64,000 nucleotides of DNA from Caulobacter sp. FWC26 (GTDB lineage Bacteria > Pseudomonadota > Alphaproteobacteria > Caulobacterales > Caulobacteraceae): NCBI RefSeq assembly GCF_002742645.2, contig NZ_CP033875.1:2210001-2274000 (forward strand), written 5' to 3'. Each line of letters opens with the position of its first letter. Positions within the stretch are counted from its first letter, which is position 1. Position numbers and translations under genes: made by a program. This document shows, piece by piece, positions 35,993 through 44,067 of this stretch. The notes beneath the pieces are model-generated. The model ran no database searches, was not told where the DNA came from, and saw nothing but the letters and a program-made list of their open reading frames with translations.

Positions 35993-36777
35993 GGGCGCGG
36001 TATCCGATCGAACAGCGCGAAGAAGGCGTCCTCGGTGCGCTGCTCGGTCTCCGCGCGGCTCCAGCCCCTAATCTCGGCGAGCTTGTCGTAGATGTGCGGC
36101 AGGTAGGCCGGCTCGTTGCGACGCCCGCGCATCGGCACGGGGGCAAGGTAGGGACAGTCGGTCTCAACGATGATGCGGTCGGCGGGCATGTCTCGGATAA
36201 GCCCCCTCACCTCCTCGGCCGCCTTGAACGTCGCGATACCGGACACCGAGAACCAGGCGCCCAGGGCGGCGGCGCGCGCGGCCAGTTCTGCGCCGCTGGT
36301 GTAGCAGTGCATCAGGATCTTGAACGGCCCGGCCGCATGCTCGGACTCGAGAATCTCGCCCATGATCGCATCGGCTTCGCGCGTGTGGACGACCAGAGGC
36401 AGGCCGCTCTTGCGCGCCGCGACGCAGTGTTGTCGAAAGACCTTGGCCTGCACCTCGCGCGGAGACAGGTCGTAGTGGAAATCCAGCCCGCACTCGCCGA
36501 TGCCGACCACGCGAGGGCGTTGGGCCAGATCCACCAGGGCCGCGGCCGTCAGGTCGGGATTTTCCTTGGCCTCGTGCGGGTGCGTGCCGACGGTGCACCA
36601 GATGTCCGGCTCGGCCATGGCGATGGCGTGGACGGCCTCGAACGAGGAGACCTTGTCGCAGATGGTGACCATCATCGCGATGCCAGCCTCGCGGGCGCGG
36701 GCGATCACGGCGTCCTTGTCCTCGGCGAACTGAGGCGCGTGCAGGTTTACGTGGCTGTCGATGAGCATGGGGCTCAC
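35989..36777 (-). CDS. tatD: TatD-family deoxyribonuclease
   Basis: 262-residue amidohydrolase-fold nuclease. VGTHPHEAKE, GIGECGLDFHYDLSPR, PLVVHTREAD, HCYTSG and IVETDCPYLAPVPMRGRRNEP are the TatD signatures. The usual N-terminal HxH metal motif is DSHVNLH here, so the second histidine is Asn, a variation seen in alphaproteobacterial members. The GTG at 36777 overlaps the holB stop (GTGA); an ATG at 36768 is an alternative. In the middle of the tmk-holB-tatD-MBL set. Confidence 0.9.
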   Translation of the reverse strand: MSPMLIDSHVNLHAPQFAEDKDAVIARAREAGIAMMVTICDKVSSFEAVHAIAMAEPDIWCTVGTHPHEAKENPDLTAAALVDLAQRPRVVGIGECGLDFHYDLSPREVQAKVFRQHCVAARKSGLPLVVHTREADAIMGEILESEHAAGPFKILMHCYTSGAELAARAAALGAWFSVSGIATFKAAEEVRGLIRDMPADRIIVETDCPYLAPVPMRGRRNEPAYLPHIYDKLAEIRGWSRAETEQRTEDAFFALFDRIPRP

Positions 36778-37781
36778 ATCGCCGTCTTGGCCGCCGCGCG
36801 CAAGTCCGAGATCACACTCCAGAAGACATCGGCGCGGTCGAGGTTCACTGCCTCGGCTTCGGCGGGCCAGCGCGAGAGCCGCTCCCAGGCGGTCGCCCAG
36901 CGGTCCAGGCCCGGCGAGTTCTTGCCATCCGCCGCCACCTGCGTCGCGAAGATGCGGACCTGATCGGCCAGGCGATCCATCAGAAGCTCAAACCGCGCCG
37001 CGCCGTCGGCGCCCCGGAAGGTGTCGGCCATGGCCAGCAGCGCGCCCTCGTCCAGCTTGGGCAGACCCCGAAGGATTTCATTGGCCGCGTCGTCGACCGC
37101 GAGCGCGCCGGCGGCGGCCAGTTGCAGCGCCCTGCCCGGCGCGCCGTGCGCCATCCGCGCCAACCGCTCGGCGTCGCGATGCGGTAGGTCCGCCATACGC
37201 TCGACCATCTCGGCGGCGGCGGCCACGCCGGGCGCCGGGATCGCCAGGCGGCGACAGCGCGAGCGGATGGTCGGCAGCAGCTTGCCTGGCGCATGACTGA
37301 TCAGCAGGATCACGCCCCGCGCCGGCGGCTCTTCCAGGGTCTTGAGCACCGCGTTGGCGGCGTTGACGTTGAGGTCGTCCGCGGCGTCGATGATCGCCAC
37401 GCGATAGGGTGAGATCGCAGGCGAATTGGCGAAGAATTCCGGAAGCTTACGGGCTTCATCGACCGGAATGGATTTGCGCGCCTTGCCGTCGTCGGTCAGG
37501 CGCTCGAGCACCATCAGGTCGGGATGCGACCGTGCGGCCACCTGGCGGCTTACCACGTCGGACGGCGCCGCGCCCAAGAGGCCCTGCGACGGGTCCGGCC
37601 GGGCGCCAAGCAGTCGACGCGCCATGCGGTAGGCCAGAGTCGCCTTGCCCACGCCCTCCGGACCGGTCAGCAGCCAGGCATGGTGCAGCCGTCCACGTTC
37701 CAGCGCATCAATGAACGCCGCCTCGGCGGCCGATTGCCCGTCCAACCGATAGACGTCGCGGGGGTGAGCCGGCGCTTGCAT
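36774..37781 (-). CDS. holB: DNA polymerase III subunit delta'
   Basis: 335-residue clamp-loader subunit. AAEAAFIDALERGRLHHAWLL, P-loop GPEGVGKATLAYRMA, the IDAADDLNVNAANAVLKTLEEPP segment (split across 128-150) and LLISHAPGKLLPTIRSRC are typical of the AAA+ domain of delta'. Its role is to open and load the sliding clamp with tau/gamma and delta. The tmk stop and the holB ATG overlap as TGATG; a GTG one codon earlier (37784) is also possible. Downstream tatD overlaps as GTGA. Confidence 0.92.
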   Translation of the reverse strand: MQAPAHPRDVYRLDGQSAAEAAFIDALERGRLHHAWLLTGPEGVGKATLAYRMARRLLGARPDPSQGLLGAAPSDVVSRQVAARSHPDLMVLERLTDDGKARKSIPVDEARKLPEFFANSPAISPYRVAIIDAADDLNVNAANAVLKTLEEPPARGVILLISHAPGKLLPTIRSRCRRLAIPAPGVAAAAEMVERMADLPHRDAERLARMAHGAPGRALQLAAAGALAVDDAANEILRGLPKLDEGALLAMADTFRGADGAARFELLMDRLADQVRIFATQVAADGKNSPGLDRWATAWERLSRWPAEAEAVNLDRADVFWSVISDLRAAAKTAM

Positions 37782-38407
37782 CACAGTCCCAGACGTTGCG
37801 CGACCACATCCGAAATCGCCGCCGTAACGGCATCGAGCTCGGCGTCGGCGTTGATCACGACGCAGCGCTCAGGCTCCTGGCGCGCGATTTCCAGATAACC
37901 GGCGCGCAGCCGTTCATGGAACGCCAAACCCTTGGACTCAAAGCGCGCCGCACCGCCCCGCGCTTCCGCGCGCTCCAGGCCGACCTCAGCCGGCAGGTCG
38001 AGGATCAAGGTGAGTACCGGAACCGTGCCGCCCAGCACGTGCGCCTCCAACGCCGAGATCAGGGTGGCCGGCGCGTCGCCGCCCGCGCCCTGGTAGGCGC
38101 GTGTCGAGTCGGCGAAGCGATCGCAAAGCACGATCGCGCCCCGCGCCAGGGCCGGCCGGATCAAGCGCTCCAGGTGATCCCGCCGCGCGGCGTACATCAG
38201 CAGGCTCTCGGTCACCGGAGACCAGCGATCGGCGGCGCCGTTGACCAGCAGGTCGCGGATGGCCTCCGCACCCGGGCTGCCGCCCGGCTCACGCGTCACG
38301 ACGACGTCGTGGCCGGAAGCCTGGAGTGTGTCCGCGAGACGGCGGATCTGGGTGGACTTGCCCGCCCCCTCCCCGCCTTCGAAACTGATGAAGAAACCCT
38401 GGGTCAC
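37781..38407 (-). CDS. tmk: thymidylate kinase
   Basis: 208-residue kinase making dTDP from dTMP. P-loop FEGGEGAGKSTQ (about 9-20), DR motif CDRFADSTRAYQGAGG and the LID region ARGGAARFESKG are present. I chose the GTG start at 38407 because the protein then begins MTQGFFISFEGGEG, the family N-terminus; an ATG at 38482 in frame adds 25 residues without family character. First gene of tmk-holB-tatD-MBL, all overlapping by 1 to 4 bases, so this is a single transcription and translation unit. Confidence 0.95.
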   Translation of the reverse strand: MTQGFFISFEGGEGAGKSTQIRRLADTLQASGHDVVVTREPGGSPGAEAIRDLLVNGAADRWSPVTESLLMYAARRDHLERLIRPALARGAIVLCDRFADSTRAYQGAGGDAPATLISALEAHVLGGTVPVLTLILDLPAEVGLERAEARGGAARFESKGLAFHERLRAGYLEIARQEPERCVVINADAELDAVTAAISDVVAQRLGL

Positions 38408-38464
38408 CGGTCTCCATTCGACCGGTTTGAGCGCATTGTCCAGAGCCTGTCGGGTCGGGATCTC

Positions 38465-38504
38465 AACACCTGAACCCGACAAACAGACTTTAGAATCAGG
38501 TGTT
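38465..38504. other. inverted repeat between rlpA and tmk
   Basis: AACACCTGA (38465-38473) and TCAGGTGTT (38496-38504) are perfect 9-base arms around 22 bases. A second pair, TGTCGGGT and ACCCGACA, interleaves across 38449-38482. A GAATC site (the GANTC methylation motif of Caulobacter) lies at 38493-38497. It may form the rlpA terminator or a tmk regulatory site. No T-run follows. Confidence 0.4.
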
Positions 38505-38552
38505 TAGAGTGTTTTCAAGGCCTTAGAAGATCCCATCTGGAGACGAAGGGCC

Positions 38553-39509
38553 TCAGGGACGCAAAATGGTTGCGCCGGAATAGCCCAGCGCTTCGACCCG
38601 TTCGCGCAAAGTCCAGGCCGCGCTCTCGTCCTCGCCCGCCGCCACGGTGACGCGATACAGCGTTCCCGAGGCCCGCTCGATGGCCTCGATCGACGCCCTA
38701 CCGGCGCTGGTGAGTTGCCTCACCGCCTTCTCCGCATTCTCTCGGTTGGAGAATGAACCGGCCTGAATGCGGTAGGCGGACTTGACCTTCGCGAAGACGG
38801 GGTCAGGCGGATTGATGGGCGGTGCGCTCCAGCCGGGCTCAGGGCGCGGCGGCAGAACCTGAACGCGCTGGGGCGGCTCCTGGATGTCGTCGAAGCTGCG
38901 CGGCGTTTGTCGGGGCGGAGGCAGCGGTGAGGCCTGCGCGTATTGCCGGGGCGTCTCGATGGCGCGACGCGGCGCGGGGCCGACATACTTCACCCGAACG
39001 CGCGCCACGCCCTGGCGGCGATAGCCCAGTTCCTCGGCCGCAGCCTTGGACAGGTCGATGATCCTGTCCCCGACGAAGGGACCGCGGTCGTTGACCCGGA
39101 CGATCATCTTGCGGCCGTTATCGAGATTGGTGACCTCCACCAAGCTCGGAAGCGGTAGCGTTTTATGCGCGGCCGAGGGCAGGTCCATATCGAAGACCTC
39201 GCCGTTCGACGTGCGACGGTTGTGGAACTGCTCGCCATACCAGGAGCCAATTCCGGTGACGTTGTAGTCCTTGTCCTCGTGGGGATAGTACCAAATCCCA
39301 TTGATCTGATAGGGCTTTTCGGTTCCGCGCAGCGGCTTGCCGTTGCGTCCGACCGTCGAGCCTGGACGCGGTGCAGCGCCCGTGCTGACGGCGACGGTGC
39401 GGCCGACCTCATATTTTGGCGTGGCGCAGGCCGCGAGGCTGGCGGCCGCCAGGGCCATAAGGCCGAGGTTGCGCGCGATCCGCCAAGCCTGCTCGATACG
39501 CTGGTTCAT
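38553..39509 (-). CDS. rlpA: septal ring lytic transglycosylase-like lipoprotein RlpA
   Basis: 318-residue lipoprotein with lipobox LAAC (lipidated Cys28). The double-psi beta-barrel GIGSWYGEQFHNRRTSNGEVF, TLPLPSLVEVTNL and VRVNDRGPFVGDRIIDLS contains the conserved catalytic Asp of RlpA. A proline-rich linker (about 200-240) leads to a C-terminal SPOR domain (YRIQAGSFSNRENAEKAVRQL) that binds denuded septal glycan. The ATG at 39509 begins MNQRIEQAWR and the signal peptide. The longer open frame to 39758 crosses the antisense of the tRNA-Ser gene and is not coding. Confidence 0.92.
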   Translation of the reverse strand: MNQRIEQAWRIARNLGLMALAAASLAACATPKYEVGRTVAVSTGAAPRPGSTVGRNGKPLRGTEKPYQINGIWYYPHEDKDYNVTGIGSWYGEQFHNRRTSNGEVFDMDLPSAAHKTLPLPSLVEVTNLDNGRKMIVRVNDRGPFVGDRIIDLSKAAAEELGYRRQGVARVRVKYVGPAPRRAIETPRQYAQASPLPPPRQTPRSFDDIQEPPQRVQVLPPRPEPGWSAPPINPPDPVFAKVKSAYRIQAGSFSNRENAEKAVRQLTSAGRASIEAIERASGTLYRVTVAAGEDESAAWTLRERVEALGYSGATILRP

Positions 39510-39612
39510 CCGATCGTCGTCCGTCGGGCCGCACCCTTCCATACGATCATCTTGATTGGTTTGTTTTGAAGTCTGGTTAAGGCGCGGGCGCGCTGATATA
39601 GCCGCCTGCTCC

Positions 39613-39702
39613 GGACAGGTGGCCGAGTGGTTTAAGGCAGCGGTCTTGAAAACCGCCGTAGGTGGAAGCCTACCGTGGGTTCGAATCCCACCCTGTCCGC
39701 CA
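39613..39702 (+). tRNA. tRNA-Ser (UGA anticodon)
   Basis: 90-base gene with CCA encoded (39700-39702). Acceptor arms GGACAGG and CCTGTCC pair perfectly. D-arm GGCCGAGTGGTTTAAGGC, anticodon stem with loop CTTGAAA (anticodon TGA), a long variable arm (GTAGGTGGAAGCCTAC) and T-loop GTTCGAATC are all present. The long variable arm and G discriminator identify serine class. It reads UCA and related codons. Confidence 0.97.
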
Positions 39703-39741
39703 GACACGTCCGCTCTCGCGGAAAACGCTTTCAGGACAAGC

Positions 39742-40650
39742 ATGTCGGCGAACCGCACCGCGCTCTATGGACAGCCCGATCATGATCTGGCGCCGTCTGC
39801 GCCAGACGCCGTGCAGCTCTCGCCTCTCGTCGTCGGTTCGGCGAATCTGGCCGATGTCGGTGACGCCGCATTTGACGCGGTGACGGTGCGCGCGCCGGCC
39901 GGGGCGGTGGAGAGACGCTATGTTCTGGCACAAGCACTGCGGACCTTGGTTCCGGGCGGGCGTCTGACCGTCTTCGCGCCGAAGGATCGTGGCGGGTTGC
40001 GGCTGAAGAAGGAGCTCCAGGCGCTGGGTTGCGAGGTTGGCGAGAGCGCCCGTCGCCACCACCGCATCTGCGTGGCCTTGCGACCCGCCGTCATCACAGG
40101 TCTCCAGGAAACGATCGACGCCGGGGCTCCGCGCCAGATCGCCGAGAACGGCCTTTGGACCCAACCGGGCGTCTTCAGCTGGGACCGCCTCGACGCCGGG
40201 ACGAACGCCCTGCTCCAGGTTCTGCCGCCGTTCTCGGGCGTTGGCGCCGATTTCGGCAGCGGCATCGGGCTGCTGGCGCTCAATGTGCTCGCCTCCCCGA
40301 AGGTGATCAAGCTGAGCCTTGTGGAACTGGATCGGCGCGCGATCGAGGTCTCTGGACGCAACATCACCGATCCTCGGGCGGAGATCGTCTGGGCTGACGC
40401 CCGCCAGAGCGGCCTGAAAGATCTCGACTTTGTCGTCAGCAACCCCCCGTTCCACGAGGGTGGTGGAGAAGACAAATCCCTGGGTCAGGCCTTCATTCGC
40501 GCCGCCGCCACAGCCCTCCGCAAAGGCGGGGCGCTCTGGATCGTGGCCAATCGCCACCTACCCTACGAGGCGATCCTGGCCGAGAACTTCGCCAAGGTTC
40601 GGCTGGTCGCGGAAGGCGGCGGCTACAAGGTGTTCGAGGCCAAGACGTGA
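39742..40650 (+). CDS. class I SAM-dependent methyltransferase, RsmC-like
   Basis: 302 residues. Motif I GADFGSGIGLLALNVL, acidic residue VELDRRAIE and the catalytic motif VVSNPPFHEG are those of N2-guanine rRNA methyltransferases such as RsmC (16S G1207). The N-terminal half lacks these motifs, as in RsmC duplications. I start at the ATG at 39742 since the upstream frame runs through the tRNA. It overlaps the pseudouridine synthase start by 4 bases, so both are rRNA-modification genes in one unit. Confidence 0.82.
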   Translation: MSANRTALYGQPDHDLAPSAPDAVQLSPLVVGSANLADVGDAAFDAVTVRAPAGAVERRYVLAQALRTLVPGGRLTVFAPKDRGGLRLKKELQALGCEVGESARRHHRICVALRPAVITGLQETIDAGAPRQIAENGLWTQPGVFSWDRLDAGTNALLQVLPPFSGVGADFGSGIGLLALNVLASPKVIKLSLVELDRRAIEVSGRNITDPRAEIVWADARQSGLKDLDFVVSNPPFHEGGGEDKSLGQAFIRAAATALRKGGALWIVANRHLPYEAILAENFAKVRLVAEGGGYKVFEAKT

Positions 40651-41387
40651 GCAAGGCGCTGATGGCGCGTCTGGACCGGCTGCTGGCCAATCTGGGCTAC
40701 GGCAGCCGCAAGGAGGTTCAGGCCCTGGTGGCCGGTGGCAAGGTCGTGCTCGACGGCGCGGTCCTGAAGGACGCCGGCGCGCGCATCGCGGTCGACGCGA
40801 CCCTGCCCGCGCGCCTGACCATCCGCGGCGTCCCGGTGGATCCGCCCGCCCCGCTGGTGCTGATGATGCACAAACCACTGGGCGTGGTGTGCTCGCACAA
40901 GGAAGACGGCGAGAAGATCTACGATCTGCTGCCGCGCCGCTGGCGCTTGCGCGACCCAGGGCTTTCGACGGTCGGACGCCTCGACAAGGACACCAGCGGC
41001 CTGATCCTGATCACGGACGACGGCGACTTCCTGCATCGAGTCATCTCGCCCAAGCGCCACGTGCCCAAGACCTATCTGGCCACGCTGGACCGCGCTCTGA
41101 CGGGCTCGGAAGGCGAGATCTTCGCGGCGGGGACGCTGATGCTCGACAGCGAGGAGAAGCCCCTGCTCCCGGCTAAGCTGGACGTCGTGGATGCGCGCAC
41201 GGCGCGCCTCACGATCACGGAGGGGCGCTACCATCAGGTCCGGCGCATGTTCGCGGCTGTCGGCAACCATGTGGTGACGCTGCATCGCGAGCGGATCGGC
41301 GGCATCGTCCTGCCCGACGACCTCGCGCCGGGGCAGCACCGCATTCTGCCCGCGGCGGAGGCCGAGCGGGTGTTCGCCGATGACTGA
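40647..41387 (+). CDS. rsuA: 16S rRNA pseudouridine synthase, RsuA family
   Basis: 246 residues. An N-terminal S4 RNA-binding domain (RLDRLLANLGYGSRKEVQAL) precedes the catalytic domain with the GRLDKDTSGL motif and nucleophile Asp113. ISPKRHVPKTYLATL and EGRYHQVRRMFAAVG are RsuA/RluB/RluE/RluF family signatures. The short length and S4 domain favour RsuA or a close relative. The GTG start overlaps the upstream methyltransferase stop (GTGA). Its end overlaps the TusA-like gene by 8 bases. Confidence 0.87.
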   Translation: MSKALMARLDRLLANLGYGSRKEVQALVAGGKVVLDGAVLKDAGARIAVDATLPARLTIRGVPVDPPAPLVLMMHKPLGVVCSHKEDGEKIYDLLPRRWRLRDPGLSTVGRLDKDTSGLILITDDGDFLHRVISPKRHVPKTYLATLDRALTGSEGEIFAAGTLMLDSEEKPLLPAKLDVVDARTARLTITEGRYHQVRRMFAAVGNHVVTLHRERIGGIVLPDDLAPGQHRILPAAEAERVFADD

Positions 41388-41613
41388 GCCGATCCTCGTC
41401 GACGCGCGGGGTCATCATTGCCCGGTGCCGACCCTGAAGCTGCGCAAGGCGCACGAGGCCGCCGCGCCCGGCGCGGAATTGGTGCTGCTGGCGACCGACC
41501 CGATGGCCAGGATCGACGCACCGCATTTCGCGGGTCAGGTCGGCGCGACGGTCTTGGATGTCGCCGACCTGGATGGCGGCGTGATCAGGGTTCGAATTCA
41601 GAAGGCGCTTTAA
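41380..41613 (+). CDS. tusA: TusA-like sulfurtransferase
   Basis: 77 residues. DARGHHCPVPTLKLRK holds the conserved Cys14 in the CPxP motif of TusA/SirA proteins, which pass persulfide sulfur to tRNA thiolation, molybdenum cofactor or other acceptors. Last gene of a methyltransferase-RsuA-TusA run. The 3' end overlaps the convergent YihY gene by 29 bases. Some CPxP proteins serve roles other than TusA, so the name is provisional. Confidence 0.8.
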   Translation: MTEPILVDARGHHCPVPTLKLRKAHEAAAPGAELVLLATDPMARIDAPHFAGQVGATVLDVADLDGGVIRVRIQKAL

Positions 41614-42547
41614 GGGCGATCGGACGCGGCCCCTGCAGCAAAGCGCGCGGCCGCTCGTCTAGCGCGATCTCGACTTCGGTCGCCAAGGCCCCGCCGAAGA
41701 AGATCGCGTTCACGCTCCAGGACAGCCAGATCAAGAAGATAATAACGGCCGAGATCGAGCCGTAGGTCGCGCCCAGATGGACGATCTTCTCGACATAGAA
41801 GGCGCTCGCCCAGGACATGAAGACGCAAAGGGCCGCCGCTGCGACGCCGCCCGCGATCGACGCGCGCCAGCCAACGACCTGCCGCGACATGGCGTAGCGA
41901 TAGACGAGGCTCATCCCGACCACGATACCGAAGCTGGCCCAGGTCCACTCGGACTGAACCCACGAGACGCCCGCCAGCGGCCTTAGCGCCAGCGCCGATC
42001 CGAGCAGGCGCAGGGTCAGAAAGACGCCCGACATGATGAACAGCAGGCCAAAAGCGGCGACCAGAACGAGCAGCGCCATCAGGTTGAAGCCGAAGAAGCC
42101 TCGCTGATTTTCCTCGTCATGAATGAATGACAGGCCGGCAAGCAGCGCTTTGAAGCCTCTGTGGGCGGCGTAGGCGCCGACGATCAGAACGACGCCGCTC
42201 TGCAGCGAGATGGTCTGCCCCGGCGCGTGCGCCAGCCGCGTGAGCTCATCCTGGACGATCGATCGCGCGCCCGAGGGAATCAGCTCGGCCAGCTTCACCG
42301 CCTGCCAGGCTGCGGTCTCCGGCGTCAGGAAGAAGCTGTAGAGCCCGATCAGGATCGCCAGGCCCGGAAAGACCGCCAGCAGCGCGAAAAACGAGACGCC
42401 GCCGACGTACAGCATGACGTCGCGTCCCCACAGACGCGACAGGGCGCGGCCCAGCACGCGGAGGATTTCTCGGGCCCAGTGCGTCGGATCAAGGTCGAGG
42501 TCGCGCCAGCGGATGCGTTGCAGGGGGTCGTGCATCCGGCGGACCAT
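41585..42547 (-). CDS. YihY/BrkB family inner-membrane protein
   Basis: 320 residues with about six membrane segments: GVSFFALLAVFPGLAILIGLYSFF near 49-72, then stretches around 115, 150-175, 205-225, 245-265 and 285-310. YAAHRGFKALLAGL and LGATYGSISAVIIFLIWL (split) are family motifs of YihY (formerly mis-called ribonuclease BN). Function unknown; some members are exporters. Convergent with tusA by a 29-base overlap. Confidence 0.87.
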   Translation of the reverse strand: MVRRMHDPLQRIRWRDLDLDPTHWAREILRVLGRALSRLWGRDVMLYVGGVSFFALLAVFPGLAILIGLYSFFLTPETAAWQAVKLAELIPSGARSIVQDELTRLAHAPGQTISLQSGVVLIVGAYAAHRGFKALLAGLSFIHDEENQRGFFGFNLMALLVLVAAFGLLFIMSGVFLTLRLLGSALALRPLAGVSWVQSEWTWASFGIVVGMSLVYRYAMSRQVVGWRASIAGGVAAAALCVFMSWASAFYVEKIVHLGATYGSISAVIIFLIWLSWSVNAIFFGGALATEVEIALDERPRALLQGPRPIALKAPSEFEP

Positions 42548-42571
42548 GGCCGCGCGGCCTCACGAAGTCAA

Positions 42572-42601
42572 AGACGCGCCGCCTGGGGAGGCGACGCGTC
42601 T
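42572..42601 (-). terminator. terminator of the CoA transferase gene
   Basis: Arms AGACGCG-C-CGCCT and AGGCG-A-CGCGTCT with loop GGGG form a 13-position stem with one mismatch. On the minus strand it is followed by TTTG. It lies about 110 bases past the end of the CoA transferase gene and just upstream of the yihY start. Confidence 0.6.
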
Positions 42602-42710
42602 CCACAGGACGAGCCTGGGAATCGATCGCCGCTTCGAGGGACGGATGGGCGCGACGACCGATCGACGCATTCACCCTAGAAAACGGCGGCTGAACGGAGG
42701 CTGAACGACC

Positions 42711-43838
42711 TCAGAGCGCTCCCGAGGCCTTAAGCGCGTCAATGGCCGAGGCGCTGAAGCCCCAGTCCGCGAGCGCTTCGTCGTTGTGTCCGCCGATCTT
42801 GGGCGGCGGCCCCTGGATCGCGCCCGGCGTCGCCGAAAACCGCGGCGCGGGGGCTGGCTGGGTGACGCCGGCGACTTCGACGAAGGTCTGGCGCGCGGCG
42901 TTGTGCGGGTGGCTTGGCGCTTCATCCATGGTCAGGACCGGGGCGAAGCAGACGTCGGTCGCGTCCATGATCGCGCACCACTGTGCCTGGGTCTTGGTCT
43001 TGATCACGGCGGCGAGCTTCTCGCGCAGCTGCGGCCACTCCTCGCGGCTCATCTGGTGCTGGAACTGCGGATCGGTGATGCCGGTCTTTTCCAGCAGCAG
43101 CAGATAAAACTGCGGTTCGATCGAGCCGATGGAGATCCACTTGCCGTCCGAACACTCGTAGGTGTCGTAGAAGTGGGCTCCGCCGTCGAGCATATTGGAT
43201 CGCCGCCCTTCGCCCCACATGCCCGCGGCCTTGAAGCCGTAGAACATGGCCATGAGCGAGGCCGCGCCGTCGCTCATCGCGCAGTCGATCACCTGGCCCT
43301 GTCCGGTCGACCGCGCATGGATCACGCCCGCCAGCAGACCGAAAGCCAAGTAGAGCGCCCCGCCCCCAAAATCGCCGACCAGGTTCAGCGGCGGCACCGG
43401 CTTGTCTGTGGTGCCGATGGCGTGGAGCGCGCCGGTTATGGCGATGTAGTTCATGTCATGGCCGGCGGCCTTGGCGTAGGGGCCGGTCTGGCCCCAGCCC
43501 GTCATGCGGCCGTAGACAAGCTTGGGATTGCGCGCCAGCACGACGTCCGGGCCAAGACCCAGACGCTCCATGACGCCGGGGCGGAAGCCCTCGATCAGGC
43601 CGTCGGCCTGTTCCAGCAGCTTGAGGCAGGTCTCGATGGACTCGGGGTTCTTCAGGTCCAGCGCCACCGAGCGACGTCCGCGCGCAGTGACGTCCGCCGG
43701 CGAGCCTCGCCCCTGCCCTTTTCGGTCAATCCGCACGACATCCGCGCCGAGGTCGGACAGCAGCATGCCGCAGAAGGGTCCTGGCCCGATGCCGGCGAAC
43801 TCTACGATCTTCAGTCCCGAAAGCGGCCCCTGGCCCAT
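42711..43838 (-). CDS. family III CoA transferase / alpha-methylacyl-CoA racemase
   Basis: 375 residues. [37 protein letters not shown] is the conserved start (given here by its position 4-40: key residues [10 protein letters not shown] and LGADVVRID). [15 protein letters not shown] with the Asp region, [18 protein letters not shown] and [20 protein letters not shown] are all of the AMACR branch. The HDMNY catalytic region supports racemase over formyl-CoA transferase. It would interconvert 2-methylacyl-CoA epimers in branched fatty acid oxidation. The ATG at 43838 is used; an in-frame ATG at 44165 lies beyond the divergent popA promoter. Confidence 0.85.
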   Translation of the reverse strand: MGQGPLSGLKIVEFAGIGPGPFCGMLLSDLGADVVRIDRKGQGRGSPADVTARGRRSVALDLKNPESIETCLKLLEQADGLIEGFRPGVMERLGLGPDVVLARNPKLVYGRMTGWGQTGPYAKAAGHDMNYIAITGALHAIGTTDKPVPPLNLVGDFGGGALYLAFGLLAGVIHARSTGQGQVIDCAMSDGAASLMAMFYGFKAAGMWGEGRRSNMLDGGAHFYDTYECSDGKWISIGSIEPQFYLLLLEKTGITDPQFQHQMSREEWPQLREKLAAVIKTKTQAQWCAIMDATDVCFAPVLTMDEAPSHPHNAARQTFVEVAGVTQPAPAPRFSATPGAIQGPPPKIGGHNDEALADWGFSASAIDALKASGAL

Positions 43839-43874
43839 GACGCGATCTCCCTGTCGACCCTCTGAACTTGGCCG

Positions 43875-43911
43875 ATTGGCGCCAATAGAGCGATCCTGAC
43901 GTTCGGTCAGG
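43875..43911. promoter_or_regulatory. two palindromes upstream of the CoA transferase gene
   Basis: ATTGGCGCCAAT (43875-43886) is a perfect 12-base palindrome. CCTGAC-GTTCG-GTCAGG (43895-43911) has perfect 6-base arms, with a look of the TetR-type operators (TGAC...GTCA) that control fatty acid genes. They lie in the first 75 bases before the start. The binding proteins are unknown. Confidence 0.4.
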
Positions 43912-43976
43912 CAAGCCCGTATCCATGGTACGCGCCAGTTCGTCGATTCACCCCCAGCCTGCGGCGTTGCGCGGCT

Positions 43977-44001
43977 TTGATGGCGCGAACCCTCTGCTAT
44001 G
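43977..44001 (+). promoter_or_regulatory. candidate promoter of popA
   Basis: TTGATGG (43977-43983), 12-base spacer and GCTATG (43996-44001) match the Caulobacter housekeeping pattern (TTGACG-type -35 with GCTANA-type -10, 10-14 bases apart). The start codon of popA is 66 bases downstream. The -35 differs from consensus at two positions. Confidence 0.45.
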
Positions 44002-44067
44002 GTGCGGCGACGAATCCTGGCGGTCCCGACAAAGGGTTGCATGGTGTGAGTTCGGGCGGAGGTTGGT

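Noticed and set aside
39556..39741. Upstream extension of the RsmC-like gene reading AEWFKAAVLKTAVG
   Set aside because: It is the sense translation of the tRNA-Ser gene.
39510..39758. N-terminal extension of rlpA containing GGIRTHG and AALNHSATCP
   Set aside because: This is the antisense translation of tRNA-Ser and flanks, a common false extension; the lipoprotein signal begins at the ATG at 39509.
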